Assembly: GCA_023260815.1 (NCBI GenBank)
Contig: JALQUE010000197.1
Location: 1 to 14,070 of the forward strand
Reading direction: 5' to 3'
DNA: 14,070 nucleotides
Source of the DNA: Roseovarius sp.
GTDB lineage: Bacteria; Pseudomonadota; Alphaproteobacteria; Rhodobacterales; Rhodobacteraceae
The position numbers and the translations under genes were made by a program. The notes under the pieces are model-generated. The model worked only from the letters and a program-made list of their open reading frames with translations, was not told where the DNA came from and searched no databases. Shown here one piece after another: positions 5,815 to 13,856 of the stretch (positions are counted from its first letter, which is position 1; every line of letters begins with the position of its first letter).

Positions 5815-7095
5815 TTACCTGTAGAAGTATTCGACAAGGAACAGCGGAACAGAAGGCACGTAGGTACACAGCATCAGGACAGCCAGCAGCACAAGAATGA
5901 ACCAGATGTTGACCTTGGACACTTCCCAGATATTCGCACGCGCAACAGCACAGGCCGTAATCAGCACCGAGGCGACTGGCGGTGTCTGCTGACCGATCGC
6001 AAGGTTCAGCGTAACGACCAAGCCGAAATGCACAGGGTCGATGCCGGCCGCGGTGATCAGCGGGATCACAATCGGCACCACCAGGATGATGGCCGCCGCC
6101 GAATGCAGGAAGAACCCGATGATCAGGAAGAAGAAGTTGAGGATCAGAAGGATCATCCACTGCTGCGACGTGATGGACAGGATCCCTTCGGCCAGTTGCT
6201 GCGGGATCTGGGCCCGTGTCAGGAACCCACCCATCAGAACGGACGCCGCGACCAGAAGCATCACGACAGCTGTCTGCATCCCGCCGTCCAGCATGGCACG
6301 GCGCAAATGCTTGAGGTCGATCTGGTTGTACCAACCCGACACCACGATGGCGCCAAGAACCGCCAGGCCAGCGGCCTCGGTTGCGGTCACGAAGCCACCG
6401 AAGATACCGCCAAGAATGATGACCGGCAGGGTGAAAGCGGGCAGAGCGTCGATGAAGGTTTCCCGAAGGCGCGGAATGTTGAACGCTTCCTCGGTCGGCA
6501 AGTTGTAGCGGCGGGCGAAGATGTAGGCGACCGTCATCAGGCCGAACGCCCCCAACAAGCCCGGCACGATACCGGCAACGAAAAGCTGCTCGACCGAGGT
6601 ATTGGCCGAGGCCGCGTACAGGATCATCGGAATGGACGGCGGAATGATGATTGCAAGCGATGCCGATGATGATGTGACCGCCGCGGACAATTCCTTGGAA
6701 TAGCCGCGCTTTTTCATCTGGGGAATCAAGATCGAACCCATGGCGGCAACATCGGCAACGGCAGAGCCGGATATTTCTGCGAAGAACAGCGATACGCCGA
6801 TGTTGACCATCGCCAGACCGCCGCGGATGAAGCCGATCAGTGCCGAGACGAAGTTGATCAGACGGTCCGTAATACCACCGGCGTTCATGATGGCGCCGGC
6901 AAGCACGAACATCGGGATCGCGATCAGTGAGAATTTGGTGGATCCGTCATACATGTCGAGCGCTATGGTCACGAGGCTTGAAGGCCCTTCAGAGACCAGC
7001 AGCCCAAGGACACCGGCAAGCGCAAGGGCCACGGCGATCGGCACGTTGATACAGATCATCGCCACAAGGGCCAGGAAAATGGCAAGCATAAGCAT
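5815..7095 (-). CDS. dctM: TRAP transporter large membrane subunit (DctM)
   Basis: A 426-residue, very hydrophobic inner-membrane protein, the ion-coupled transport subunit of a tripartite ATP-independent periplasmic transporter. Many transmembrane segments are evident, from MLMLAIFLALVAMI at the N-terminus to the last helix near residue 415. DctM hallmarks include IPMFVLAGAIMNAGGIT (60-76), FFAEISGSAVADVAAMGSIL (104-123), IIPPSIPMILYA (150-161) and GGFVTATEAAGLAVL (233-247). Length is standard. The start ATG 7095 overlaps the dctQ stop by one base (TGATG), meaning coupled translation. It works with DctQ and DctP encoded just upstream. The downstream enzymes probably process what it imports. 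Confidence 0.95.
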   Translation of the reverse strand: MLMLAIFLALVAMICINVPIAVALALAGVLGLLVSEGPSSLVTIALDMYDGSTKFSLIAIPMFVLAGAIMNAGGITDRLINFVSALIGFIRGGLAMVNIGVSLFFAEISGSAVADVAAMGSILIPQMKKRGYSKELSAAVTSSSASLAIIIPPSIPMILYAASANTSVEQLFVAGIVPGLLGAFGLMTVAYIFARRYNLPTEEAFNIPRLRETFIDALPAFTLPVIILGGIFGGFVTATEAAGLAVLGAIVVSGWYNQIDLKHLRRAMLDGGMQTAVVMLLVAASVLMGGFLTRAQIPQQLAEGILSITSQQWMILLILNFFFLIIGFFLHSAAAIILVVPIVIPLITAAGIDPVHFGLVVTLNLAIGQQTPPVASVLITACAVARANIWEVSKVNIWFILVLLAVLMLCTYVPSVPLFLVEYFYR

Positions 7096-7646
7096 CAGGC
7101 GCGATCCTTGTTCTTATGAAGTTCCGTTTCGACCTCTTCCTCGATCTCCGCATGTTCAAGCGAGATACCGCGTTTGGTCTTCATCCAGTAGTCGGGCAGG
7201 CTGACAAGCTGACATATGATGAACAGGATCGCCCCGATCGGAATGACAGATTGGGTGAACTGAATGGGCACCCATGTCAGTGAGACAAGCCTGTCGCCCG
7301 CCAGCACCTCGAGAACCTGAAATCCGGCCCGAGCCATCAACACGAAGAAGGTCAGGACCAGCAATTCCCCCAAGAGAACCGCGCCCATGCGAAACTGCGG
7401 CGCCAACGCCAGAAGCACCGAGTCGAACCCTATGTGTCGGCGATGCAGGGCTGCCAGGGCCGACCCGTAATAGGTGATCCAGGCCAGCATGATCGCGGCG
7501 ACTTCGTCATACCAGGAAAAGCTTTGCCCCATCAGGCGTGCAATCACCGCGACGATCACGATCGTCGTCAGCATGACCATCAGCACGATGGTGACGCCCT
7601 CCAGGATTCTACTGAGAAACCGGTGGATGCGATTCAGAACTGTCAT
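7095..7646 (-). CDS. dctQ: TRAP transporter small membrane subunit (DctQ)
   Basis: A 183-residue inner-membrane protein with four predicted transmembrane helices (about 15-38, 48-66, 88-110, 132-150). It shows the DctQ signature WYDEVAAIMLAWITYYG (45-61) followed by RRHIGFD (69-75). The acidic C-terminal tail (EIEEEVETELHKNKDRA) faces the cytoplasm by inference. I place the start at ATG 7646 (MTVLNRIHRFL) because this gives the usual length and a normal first helix. The frame stays open to a TTG at 7718, which would add an unlikely hydrophilic extension. A purine-rich GAAAAGAAAG precedes ATG 7646. It is separated from dctP by 132 bases holding a strong hairpin. Confidence 0.9.
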   Translation of the reverse strand: MTVLNRIHRFLSRILEGVTIVLMVMLTTIVIVAVIARLMGQSFSWYDEVAAIMLAWITYYGSALAALHRRHIGFDSVLLALAPQFRMGAVLLGELLVLTFFVLMARAGFQVLEVLAGDRLVSLTWVPIQFTQSVIPIGAILFIICQLVSLPDYWMKTKRGISLEHAEIEEEVETELHKNKDRA

Positions 7647-7737
7647 GTTTGCTTTCTTTTCGCATGAGACCCGACCCAGAACATACCGCCCGAAAACGAG
7701 CGGCTCCATGTCGGACAATGTCAGAGTTAGGATATGA

Positions 7738-7764
7738 ACCGGCGGCCCTTTTCAGGCCGCCGGT
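7738..7764 (-). promoter_or_regulatory. Perfect hairpin between dctP and dctQ
   Basis: ACCGGCGGCC and GGCCGCCGGT form a perfect 10-bp stem around a 7-base loop, 14 bases after the dctP stop. No clear T-run follows on the minus strand, so it is not a textbook intrinsic terminator. A partial terminator or an RNA end protecting the dctP message would favour more binding protein than membrane subunits. Confidence 0.65.
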
Positions 7765-7778
7765 AAAGCCATCCGGGA

Positions 7779-8753
7779 TCAGCCAGATTGGCCGAGGCCA
7801 AGAACCTGATCGATCATCTCCTGGGCGCCATCGACTTCGGCCGCAAAACCTTCGTAGATCGGCTTGGATGCTTCGATGAAGGCATCCTTGTCGGCCTCGT
7901 TCACTTCGACGCCGGCATCCTTGATCTCCTGAAGAAGGTCGGTCTCAAGCTGAGCGGCCTTCTCATAGGTGAATGTCTGGGTTTCGGTCGCACAGTCTGT
8001 CAGAACCTGCTTCACCTCATCCGAGTGCCCGGAAAACTGCTTGTCCGAGGCGAGGATATAGGCCGGTGTATAAACGTGGCCGGTGATCGACAGGTATTTC
8101 TGAACTTCCTGGAACTTGGCCGAGGCGATCTGCGCATACGGGTTTTCCTGACCATCGATCACGCCCGTCTGCAGGGCGGTGAACACGTCCGAAAATGCCA
8201 TCGGCGTCGGGTTGGCGCCATACTGCTGGAACATCTTCACACGCCAGGCACCATTCGGTGTCCGCAGCTTGACACCTTCGAGGTCCGCCGGAACGTTGAT
8301 AGGACGCACGTTGTTGGTGATGTGACGGAAGCCGTTTTCAGCCAGACCGACAATGTAGTAACCATTGGCCTGAGCAGCGCTCTGGAAATCGTCCATCATG
8401 GCATCCTGAACGCGACGCATGTGATCGCGATCCTTGATGATGTAGGGCATTTCAAAGATGCCAAAGACATCACTTACCGACGACATGATGGATGACGGCA
8501 GCGCAAAATCCACCTGACCAAGCTTCAGCTTCTGAAGCAGTTCCTTGTCCTTACCCAACTGAGATGAGCCAAAGGTTTGCACCTCGATGGCGCCGCCGGA
8601 CTTGTCGCCAACGCAGGCTGCGTAGTGGTTCACCGTGGCTTCGAACAAGGAACCCGGCGCGCCGACATGGCCGAATTTCAGTGTCAGGTCCGCCGCTGCG
8701 GCCGGAACGGCCATCAGCGAAGCAAGTGCGGTTGCAAGCAATGTTTTTTTCAT
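7779..8753 (-). CDS. dctP: TRAP transporter periplasmic substrate-binding protein (DctP family)
   Basis: A 324-residue exported protein that captures the substrate in the periplasm and delivers it to DctQM. A signal peptide (MKKTLLATALASLMAVPAAA, cleavage near residue 21 before DLTLKFGHV) is clear. Family marks are GVKLRTPNGAWR, whose Arg164 should bind the substrate carboxylate as in other TRAP binding proteins, and the TALQTGVIDGQENP motif (192-205). Arg143 in GFRHITNN is a second candidate contact. I chose ATG 8753 because a strong AGGGAGGA ribosome site precedes it and the signal peptide starts here. The open frame up to 8837 is not needed. The ligand is probably a small organic acid, but its identity is not visible. 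It follows the aminotransferase gene by 162 bases. Confidence 0.93.
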   Translation of the reverse strand: MKKTLLATALASLMAVPAAAADLTLKFGHVGAPGSLFEATVNHYAACVGDKSGGAIEVQTFGSSQLGKDKELLQKLKLGQVDFALPSSIMSSVSDVFGIFEMPYIIKDRDHMRRVQDAMMDDFQSAAQANGYYIVGLAENGFRHITNNVRPINVPADLEGVKLRTPNGAWRVKMFQQYGANPTPMAFSDVFTALQTGVIDGQENPYAQIASAKFQEVQKYLSITGHVYTPAYILASDKQFSGHSDEVKQVLTDCATETQTFTYEKAAQLETDLLQEIKDAGVEVNEADKDAFIEASKPIYEGFAAEVDGAQEMIDQVLGLGQSG

Positions 8754-8870
8754 TTGATCCTCCCTAGAGCTTCGATTTTGCGCAGCGACCGGTGCGATGC
8801 CCGCAGGCCATTTCGGAACCCGGTTTGCGCGGTTCACTTCCTTACTCGTTCCCTTGACATGTCGAGGGGT

Positions 8871-8900
8871 ATCGCGGGCGGCCCTCCCTCCGCCCGCGAT
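8871..8900 (-). promoter_or_regulatory. Perfect hairpin between the aminotransferase gene and dctP
   Basis: ATCGCGGGCGG and CCGCCCGCGAT form a perfect 11-bp, GC-rich stem with an 8-base loop, 15 bases after the aminotransferase stop. There is no T-run on the minus strand. It may end or trim the aminotransferase transcript, or mark the 5' boundary of a separate dctP transcript. A GACATGTC palindrome at 8856-8863 lies just downstream and could be an operator. Confidence 0.6.
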
Positions 8901-8915
8901 CGTCGTCAGTCTATA

Positions 8916-10100
8916 TCATGCCGCAGCACGTTCGGCGTCAAATTTGCGGCCCAGCACATCAAGTGCAGCCTGAACGCCGCCGGCCCGGTGCGGGATACCG
9001 GCATCACGCAGGCCCATTTCCACACCTGACAGGGTGCCGCACAGCATCAGATCGTTGAAATCACCCAAATGGCCGATGCGGAACACGCGGTCTGCAACCT
9101 TTGACAGGCCGTTGCCCAGTGACATGTCATAGTGCTGCAATGTGACGGACCGGAAGTGATCGGCGGAATGCCCCTCGGGCACCATCACGGCAGTCAGGAC
9201 CGGCGACCGGTGTTCAGGCACCTTGCACAGAACCTCAAGCCCCCAGGCTTCAACCGCCGCGCGGGTGGCCTCGGCATGGCGCTTGTGACGGGCAAAGACG
9301 TTGTCCAGCCCCTCTTCGTGGAGCATGTCAATCGCTTCATTCAGACCATAGAGAAGGTTGGTCGCCGGGGTGTAGGGGAAGTAGCCGGTTTCGTTCGGAC
9401 CGGCCATTTCATCCCAGCTCCAGTACGAATGCTTCAGGCCTGCAGTCTCGGAAGCCTTGAGGGCCTTTTCACTGACCGCATTGAAAGACAGACCCGGCGG
9501 CAGCATCAGACCCTTCTGGGAGCCGGACACGGTAACGTCCACGCCCCATTCGTCATGGCGGAAATCGACAGATGCCAGCGACGAAATCGTGTCTGCCATC
9601 AAAAGCGCCGGATGGCCGGCCGCATCAATCGCCTTGCGCACCTTCGCAACCGGCGTCACCGCTCCGGTCGAGGTTTCGTTGTGCACAACGCAAACGGCCT
9701 TGATGTCATGGGTCTTGTCTTCCCGAAGACGGGATTCGATCGCATCGGCATCGGCCCCACCACGCCAGTCGCCCTCGATGAACACCGGGTTGAGGCCCAG
9801 CTTCTCGGCCAGTTTTTTCCACAGTGTCGCGAAATGGCCGGTTTCATACATCAACACAGTATCGCCCGGTGACAGCGTGTTCACCAAAGCGGCCTCCCAG
9901 GCACCTGTTCCGGAAGAGGGGTAGATGATGACGCGCGATTCTGTCTTGAAGATCAATTTCATACCGTCAAGCGACTTGCGACCTACGTCAGCAAACGCAG
10001 GACCACGGTGGTCCATCGTCGGGTAATCCATAGCGCGCAAAATGCGGTCAGGGACATTGGATGGGCCAGGTATCTGAAGAAAATGGCGGCCGGCGGTCAT
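8916..10100 (-). CDS. Serine-glyoxylate-type aminotransferase (class V, PLP-dependent)
   Basis: A 394-residue cytosolic fold-type I aminotransferase. Members move an amino group from serine, alanine or aspartate to glyoxylate, making glycine. Residues seen: IPGPSNVPDRIL near the N-terminus, SSGTGAWEAALVNTLSPGD (62-80) which binds PLP phosphate, HNETSTGAV (140-148), Asp170 in MADTISSL which should contact the pyridine nitrogen, and GSQKGLMLPPG with Schiff-base Lys196. Length is normal. ATG 10100 has GGGAGAA upstream. The gene is divergent from a flavin/Fe-S oxidase and lies ahead of the TRAP genes, suggesting that a glyoxylate-like 2-oxo acid arises in the pathway. BhcA of the beta-hydroxyaspartate cycle belongs to the same family, but no bhcB, bhcC or bhcD is in view. 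Amino donor not determinable. Confidence 0.85.
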   Translation of the reverse strand: MTAGRHFLQIPGPSNVPDRILRAMDYPTMDHRGPAFADVGRKSLDGMKLIFKTESRVIIYPSSGTGAWEAALVNTLSPGDTVLMYETGHFATLWKKLAEKLGLNPVFIEGDWRGGADADAIESRLREDKTHDIKAVCVVHNETSTGAVTPVAKVRKAIDAAGHPALLMADTISSLASVDFRHDEWGVDVTVSGSQKGLMLPPGLSFNAVSEKALKASETAGLKHSYWSWDEMAGPNETGYFPYTPATNLLYGLNEAIDMLHEEGLDNVFARHKRHAEATRAAVEAWGLEVLCKVPEHRSPVLTAVMVPEGHSADHFRSVTLQHYDMSLGNGLSKVADRVFRIGHLGDFNDLMLCGTLSGVEMGLRDAGIPHRAGGVQAALDVLGRKFDAERAAA

Positions 10101-10125
10101 GTGGTCGTTCTCCCGAATAACGTCA

Positions 10126-10145
10126 AAGCCCGACGTGCCGGGCTT
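10126..10145 (-). promoter_or_regulatory. Small hairpin in the leader of the aminotransferase gene
   Basis: AAGCCCG and CGGGCTT pair perfectly over 7 bases with a 6-base loop, 26 bases before the aminotransferase start codon. On the minus strand the stem is followed by TTTGACG, so it resembles a weak terminator or an operator. Confidence 0.35.
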
Positions 10146-10155
10146 ATGAATTGGG

Positions 10156-10183
10156 TTGAAGTGAATTATGAATTCAATATTAT
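10156..10183 (+). promoter_or_regulatory. Candidate promoter/operator in the divergent spacer
   Basis: TTGAAG (10156-10161) and TATTAT (10178-10183) are separated by 16 bases and fit a sigma-70-type promoter for the oxidase gene, with a leader of about 30 bases. The interval is AT-rich and holds an imperfect dyad centred on GAATTC (10170-10175). A TTGACA on the minus strand (10188 to 10183) could be the -35 of the opposing promoter, though no good -10 at 16-18 bases is visible. The spacer 10101-10222 is the natural target for the GntR regulator encoded downstream. Inferred by eye only. Confidence 0.38.
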
Positions 10184-10222
10184 GTCAAGACGTCACGAAA
10201 TATTTTTGCGAGAACAGATGAT

Positions 10223-13141
10223 ATGTTGAAAGAAAAAACCCATGATCGTCTGCTGCGCGAGTTTCGTGGCGAGGTTTTGGTCGATTCCTTTTCGCGCGGG
10301 CGCTACGCGACGGATGCGTCCATTTATCAGATCATGCCAGCAGGCGTCGTGATTCCTGCCTCCGCCGATGACGTGGCCGTTGCTCTGGATGCCGCGCGAG
10401 AGGCGGGCATTCCCCTCACCATGCGTGGTGGTGGCACATCGCAATGCGGTCAAACGGTCAATGAGGGCTTGGTCGTCGACTGCTCGAAACATCTGAACCG
10501 GATACTGGAATTGGATGTCGAGGGGCGGCGTGCCGTCGTCGAACCGGGCATCGTTCTGGACGATCTCAACCGACAGCTCAAACCCCATGGCCTCTGGTTT
10601 CCGGTGGATGTCTCGACCGCCTCGCGCGCAACGATTGGCGGCATGGTCGGCAATAATTCCTGTGGCTCGCGATCGCTGCGCTATGGGACGACACGCGACA
10701 ATGTCGACCGGATCGAGGGCTTGCTTGCCGATGGAACGCCCTTCGATTTCGGCCCGGGAAGTGGCAACCATGTGCCCGAAGCCCTGCTGCGGCAAATGCT
10801 GGATCTGGGGGCAAGGGAAGCTGCGGAAATCGCTGAACGCTTCCCTCAGGTGCAACGCCGCGTCGGTGGCTACAACATCGACGCCCTGGTGCCAGGCGAC
10901 CGGCCAATCAACCTGGCGCATCTGCTGATTGGATCGGAAGGGTCGCTGGCCCTGTCCACTGCGATCGAAATCAAGCTGTCACCGCTGCCGTCCAAGACGC
11001 GGGTTCTCGGCGTATGTCACTTCCCGACCTTCCGCGCCGCGATGGAAGCCGCCAAGCCACTGGTCGCGCTTGGGCCGACATCGGTGGAACTGGTGGACAG
11101 CACCATGATCGGTCTGGCGCGGTCGATTCCGATGTACGCAAAAACGCTTGAAGACTTCGTGCGCGGCGCGCCAGCCGCGATGCTGTTCGTCGAATTCGCC
11201 GACAGCCAGCCCGAAAACGAAGAAAACATCCACCGTCTGAAAGATACCATGTCGGACCTTGGATATGGTTTCGGCAAAGGCGGGACTCACGAGGGCGGCG
11301 TGGTCGAGGTTTGGGACATGGGCCTTGCCGCCGATATCGGCGAATTGCGCAAGGCTGGGCTGAATATCATGATGTCGATGAAGGACGAGGGGAAACCCGT
11401 GTCTTTTGTCGAAGATTGCGCCGTCCCGCTCGAACATCTGGCAGATTATACCGACCGACTGACCGAGGTGTTCCATAGTCACGGCACCGAGGGCACATGG
11501 TATGCACACGCCTCGGAAGGGTGCCTGCATGTGCGGCCCGTGCTGAACCTCAAACTGGAAAAGGACGTGCGCGCCATGCGCGAGATCGCCGAGGCGGCGT
11601 TCGACATGGTCAGCGAATACAAAGGCTCGCATTCAGGTGAACACGGCGACGGGATCGTGCGCTCGGAGTTTCACGGCAAGATGTTCGGGCCTCGCATCCT
11701 TTCGGCCTTCGAAGAGGTCAAGGCCGCCTTCGACCCGGACAGCCGCCTGAATCCCGGCAAGATCGTTCATGCGCCGAAGATGGATGACCGCAGCCTGATG
11801 CGGTACCCGCCCGATTACAGCTTTGACGACGTCAAGACCGGCCATGACTGGTCCGCATGGCCCGGCAAGGGCGGCGGATTTCAGGGCGCCGTCGAGATGT
11901 GCAACAACAATGGTGCCTGCCGAAAGCTCAAGGGCGGTGCGATGTGCCCAAGCTACAGGGTCACCCGCGACGAACGTGACGTGACGCGCGGCCGGGCCAA
12001 CACCCTGCGATTGGCGCTGTCAGGACGACTGGGGAAAGACGCGCTGTTCTCGGACGAGATGGCCGAGACGATGAAACTGTGTGTTGGCTGCAAGGCCTGC
12101 AAACGCGAATGCCCCACCGGCGTAGACATGGCCAAGATGAAAACCGAGGTGTTGTATCAACGCGGGCAGAAACTGGGCTATGGCACGCGCGAGCGCCTGA
12201 TTGCCGAAATGCCGCGGTATGCGCGACTGGCCGTGGCTTTGCGCGGATTTATTCGGTTGCGCAACAAGGTACCCATGCTGGCGGCCCTCGGAGAAAAGCT
12301 GTTGGGGCTGGCCCGTCAACGCAGCCTGCCGGAGTTTCGCGGCGATTTCTTCCGCGACACCGAGATCGGGCAAGCGTCTGGCCAACGCTCCAAGGGAAAG
12401 GTCCTGCTGTTCACGGACACCTTCAACCGATGGATGGAACCGGGCATTCCTCGGGCCGCCCTCAATGTCCTGACGCGCGCCGGATATGAGGTGATCGCCG
12501 CCCATGCGCCGGGCCGTCCCTTGTGTTGCGGGCGCACCTATCTTGCCGCTGGCATGATCGACAAGGCCCGCGACGAAGCGCGCAGGACACTTGAGGCGCT
12601 GATGCCGCATGTGCGCGCGGGCGTACCGATCGTCGGGCTGGAACCGTCCTGCCTTTTGACCTTGCGAGATGAGTTTCTGACCCTGCTGCCGGGTGAAGAG
12701 GCCAAGGCCCTGTCCGAGAACGCTCTGCTGTTTGAAGAGTTCATTGCGCAAGAGGCCAAGGCCGGGCGCTTTGATCTGCCCATGGCATCGCCCGGCGCGT
12801 CCGCGCGGGTGCATGGCCATTGTCACCAGAAGGCGGCGGGCGTGATGACAGACATGGACACAGCCCTTTCGCTTGTTCCCGGTCTCGAGGCGCAAGCGAT
12901 AGAAAGCAGCTGCTGCGGCATGGCCGGTGCCTTTGGCTATGGTGCGGAAACCTATGACGTGTCGATCCGTATGGCTGAACTGTCCCTGCTGCCCGCTGTG
13001 CGCGAAGCTGCGGGGGAAGACCTGATCGTCGCCAACGGAACGTCGTGCCGTCACCAGATCAGCGATGGCTCCGGGCGTCATCCCCTACATATCGCGGAAG
13101 TTTTCGACAGAGCGTCGCAAAATGCGCTAAAAGATGGGTAG
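10223..13141 (+). CDS. FAD-linked oxidase fused to a 4Fe-4S/CCG-domain subunit (D-2-hydroxyacid dehydrogenase, YdiJ-like)
   Basis: A 972-residue fusion that probably oxidises a D-2-hydroxy acid and passes electrons through iron-sulfur clusters to the respiratory chain. The FAD_binding_4 domain covers about 35-250, with MRGGGTSQCGQ (67-77), GGMVGNNSCGSRS (139-151) and LIGSEGSLAL. The FAD-oxidase C-terminal domain covers about 255-515, with SGEHGDGIVRSEF (471-483) holding the His residues of the active site, and LNPGKIV. Fe-S ligands are Cys560, Cys566 and Cys575, then Cys620, Cys623, Cys626 and Cys630 (CVGCKACKRECP). CCG-type motifs follow: RPLCCGRTYL, GLEPSCLL, HGHCHQKA and SSCCGMAGAFGY. E. 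coli YdiJ has the same layout. D-lactate, glycolate and D-2-hydroxyglutarate are the obvious candidates. ATG 10223 has only a weak GAGAACAG site. gntR follows within 31 bases. Confidence 0.88.
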   Translation: MLKEKTHDRLLREFRGEVLVDSFSRGRYATDASIYQIMPAGVVIPASADDVAVALDAAREAGIPLTMRGGGTSQCGQTVNEGLVVDCSKHLNRILELDVEGRRAVVEPGIVLDDLNRQLKPHGLWFPVDVSTASRATIGGMVGNNSCGSRSLRYGTTRDNVDRIEGLLADGTPFDFGPGSGNHVPEALLRQMLDLGAREAAEIAERFPQVQRRVGGYNIDALVPGDRPINLAHLLIGSEGSLALSTAIEIKLSPLPSKTRVLGVCHFPTFRAAMEAAKPLVALGPTSVELVDSTMIGLARSIPMYAKTLEDFVRGAPAAMLFVEFADSQPENEENIHRLKDTMSDLGYGFGKGGTHEGGVVEVWDMGLAADIGELRKAGLNIMMSMKDEGKPVSFVEDCAVPLEHLADYTDRLTEVFHSHGTEGTWYAHASEGCLHVRPVLNLKLEKDVRAMREIAEAAFDMVSEYKGSHSGEHGDGIVRSEFHGKMFGPRILSAFEEVKAAFDPDSRLNPGKIVHAPKMDDRSLMRYPPDYSFDDVKTGHDWSAWPGKGGGFQGAVEMCNNNGACRKLKGGAMCPSYRVTRDERDVTRGRANTLRLALSGRLGKDALFSDEMAETMKLCVGCKACKRECPTGVDMAKMKTEVLYQRGQKLGYGTRERLIAEMPRYARLAVALRGFIRLRNKVPMLAALGEKLLGLARQRSLPEFRGDFFRDTEIGQASGQRSKGKVLLFTDTFNRWMEPGIPRAALNVLTRAGYEVIAAHAPGRPLCCGRTYLAAGMIDKARDEARRTLEALMPHVRAGVPIVGLEPSCLLTLRDEFLTLLPGEEAKALSENALLFEEFIAQEAKAGRFDLPMASPGASARVHGHCHQKAAGVMTDMDTALSLVPGLEAQAIESSCCGMAGAFGYGAETYDVSIRMAELSLLPAVREAAGEDLIVANGTSCRHQISDGSGRHPLHIAEVFDRASQNALKDG

Positions 13142-13172
13142 ATAGGTGAGTAGCAATCAGCAAGAGCCACAT

Positions 13173-13832
13173 ATGAGCCAGTTGAAACCAGATCCGATCG
13201 GGCGTACCGCGCTGGCGGTCGAAATCACCAACAGGTTACGGCAGATGATCCTTGAAGGGGTGATGCAGCCCGGTGAAAAGATCAATGAAAAGGCTCTCAC
13301 CACGCAGTTTGGCGTCTCACGGACCCCCCTGCGCGAGGCTCTCAAGGTTCTGGCGGCAGAGGGGCTGCTGGACCTGATCCCGCATCGTGGCGCGGTCATA
13401 ACGCGGCAAAGCGAGGCGGAAGTTGCCGAAGTCTTTCAGGTTCTCGCGGCGCTTGAGGGTCTGGCAGGTGACCTCGCGGCAAAGGTTGCCAGCGAAGCGG
13501 ACCTTGCACAGATCACCGAGATGACCGAACAGTTGCGCCGCTCTTATGCTGAAACGGATCGGCCCACCTATTTTCGGATCAATCAGGCTATACACAAGGC
13601 CATTCTGGTTGCTTCGGGGAACGATACGCTGGTCAAGTCGCACGAACTTCTGGCCCACCGGGTGCAGCGCGCGCGCTATCAGGCCAACCTCACCCCAGAG
13701 CGCTGGCGCGCCGCCGTCGAAGAACACGAAGCCATCGCCAAGGCGCTGTCGGCGCGTGACACTGCAACGGCCAGCCGACTGATGCAGGATCACCTTCTGC
13801 ACAAGCTGACATCGATCCGTGTCAAAAGCTGA
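13173..13832 (+). CDS. GntR-family transcriptional regulator (FadR subfamily, FCD domain)
   Basis: From ATG 13173 it has 219 residues. An N-terminal winged helix (about 10-75) shows GEKINEKALTTQFGVSRTPLREALKVLAAEGLL, given here in parts: INEKALTTQFGVSRTPLREA then LKVLAAEGLL. The C-terminal all-helical FCD ligand domain has NQAIHKAIL (His141), RARYQANL, EEHEAIAKAL (His185) and MQDHLLHK (His207), a pattern of metal-binding histidines. These domains usually bind small carboxylic acids. A GTG at 13146, 4 bases after the oxidase stop, would add nine residues. I prefer the ATG because AAGAG lies just upstream. Being co-directional with the oxidase and close to the divergent spacer, it most likely controls both transcripts. 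Whether it represses or activates is not shown. Confidence 0.88.
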   Translation: MSQLKPDPIGRTALAVEITNRLRQMILEGVMQPGEKINEKALTTQFGVSRTPLREALKVLAAEGLLDLIPHRGAVITRQSEAEVAEVFQVLAALEGLAGDLAAKVASEADLAQITEMTEQLRRSYAETDRPTYFRINQAIHKAILVASGNDTLVKSHELLAHRVQRARYQANLTPERWRAAVEEHEAIAKALSARDTATASRLMQDHLLHKLTSIRVKS

Positions 13833-13856
13833 TATGGGCACACAGCCCCGCTGCAC

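Noticed and set aside
5056..6669. A 537-residue open frame on the plus strand
   Set aside because: It is antisense to the crotonase and dctM genes, is rich in His/Arg/Gln with no fold signature, and ends inside dctM.
7738..7764. Calling the dctP-dctQ hairpin a rho-independent terminator
   Set aside because: The stem is strong but no run of T follows on the transcribed strand, so complete termination is not supported.
8754..8837. An N-terminal extension of dctP
   Set aside because: The extension is hydrophilic and precedes a clear signal peptide that begins at ATG 8753 with a strong ribosome site.
8916..10100. BhcA of the beta-hydroxyaspartate cycle
   Set aside because: Family-level similarity only. 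The cycle's lyase, dehydratase and imine reductase genes are not in the window, so the narrower name is not supported.
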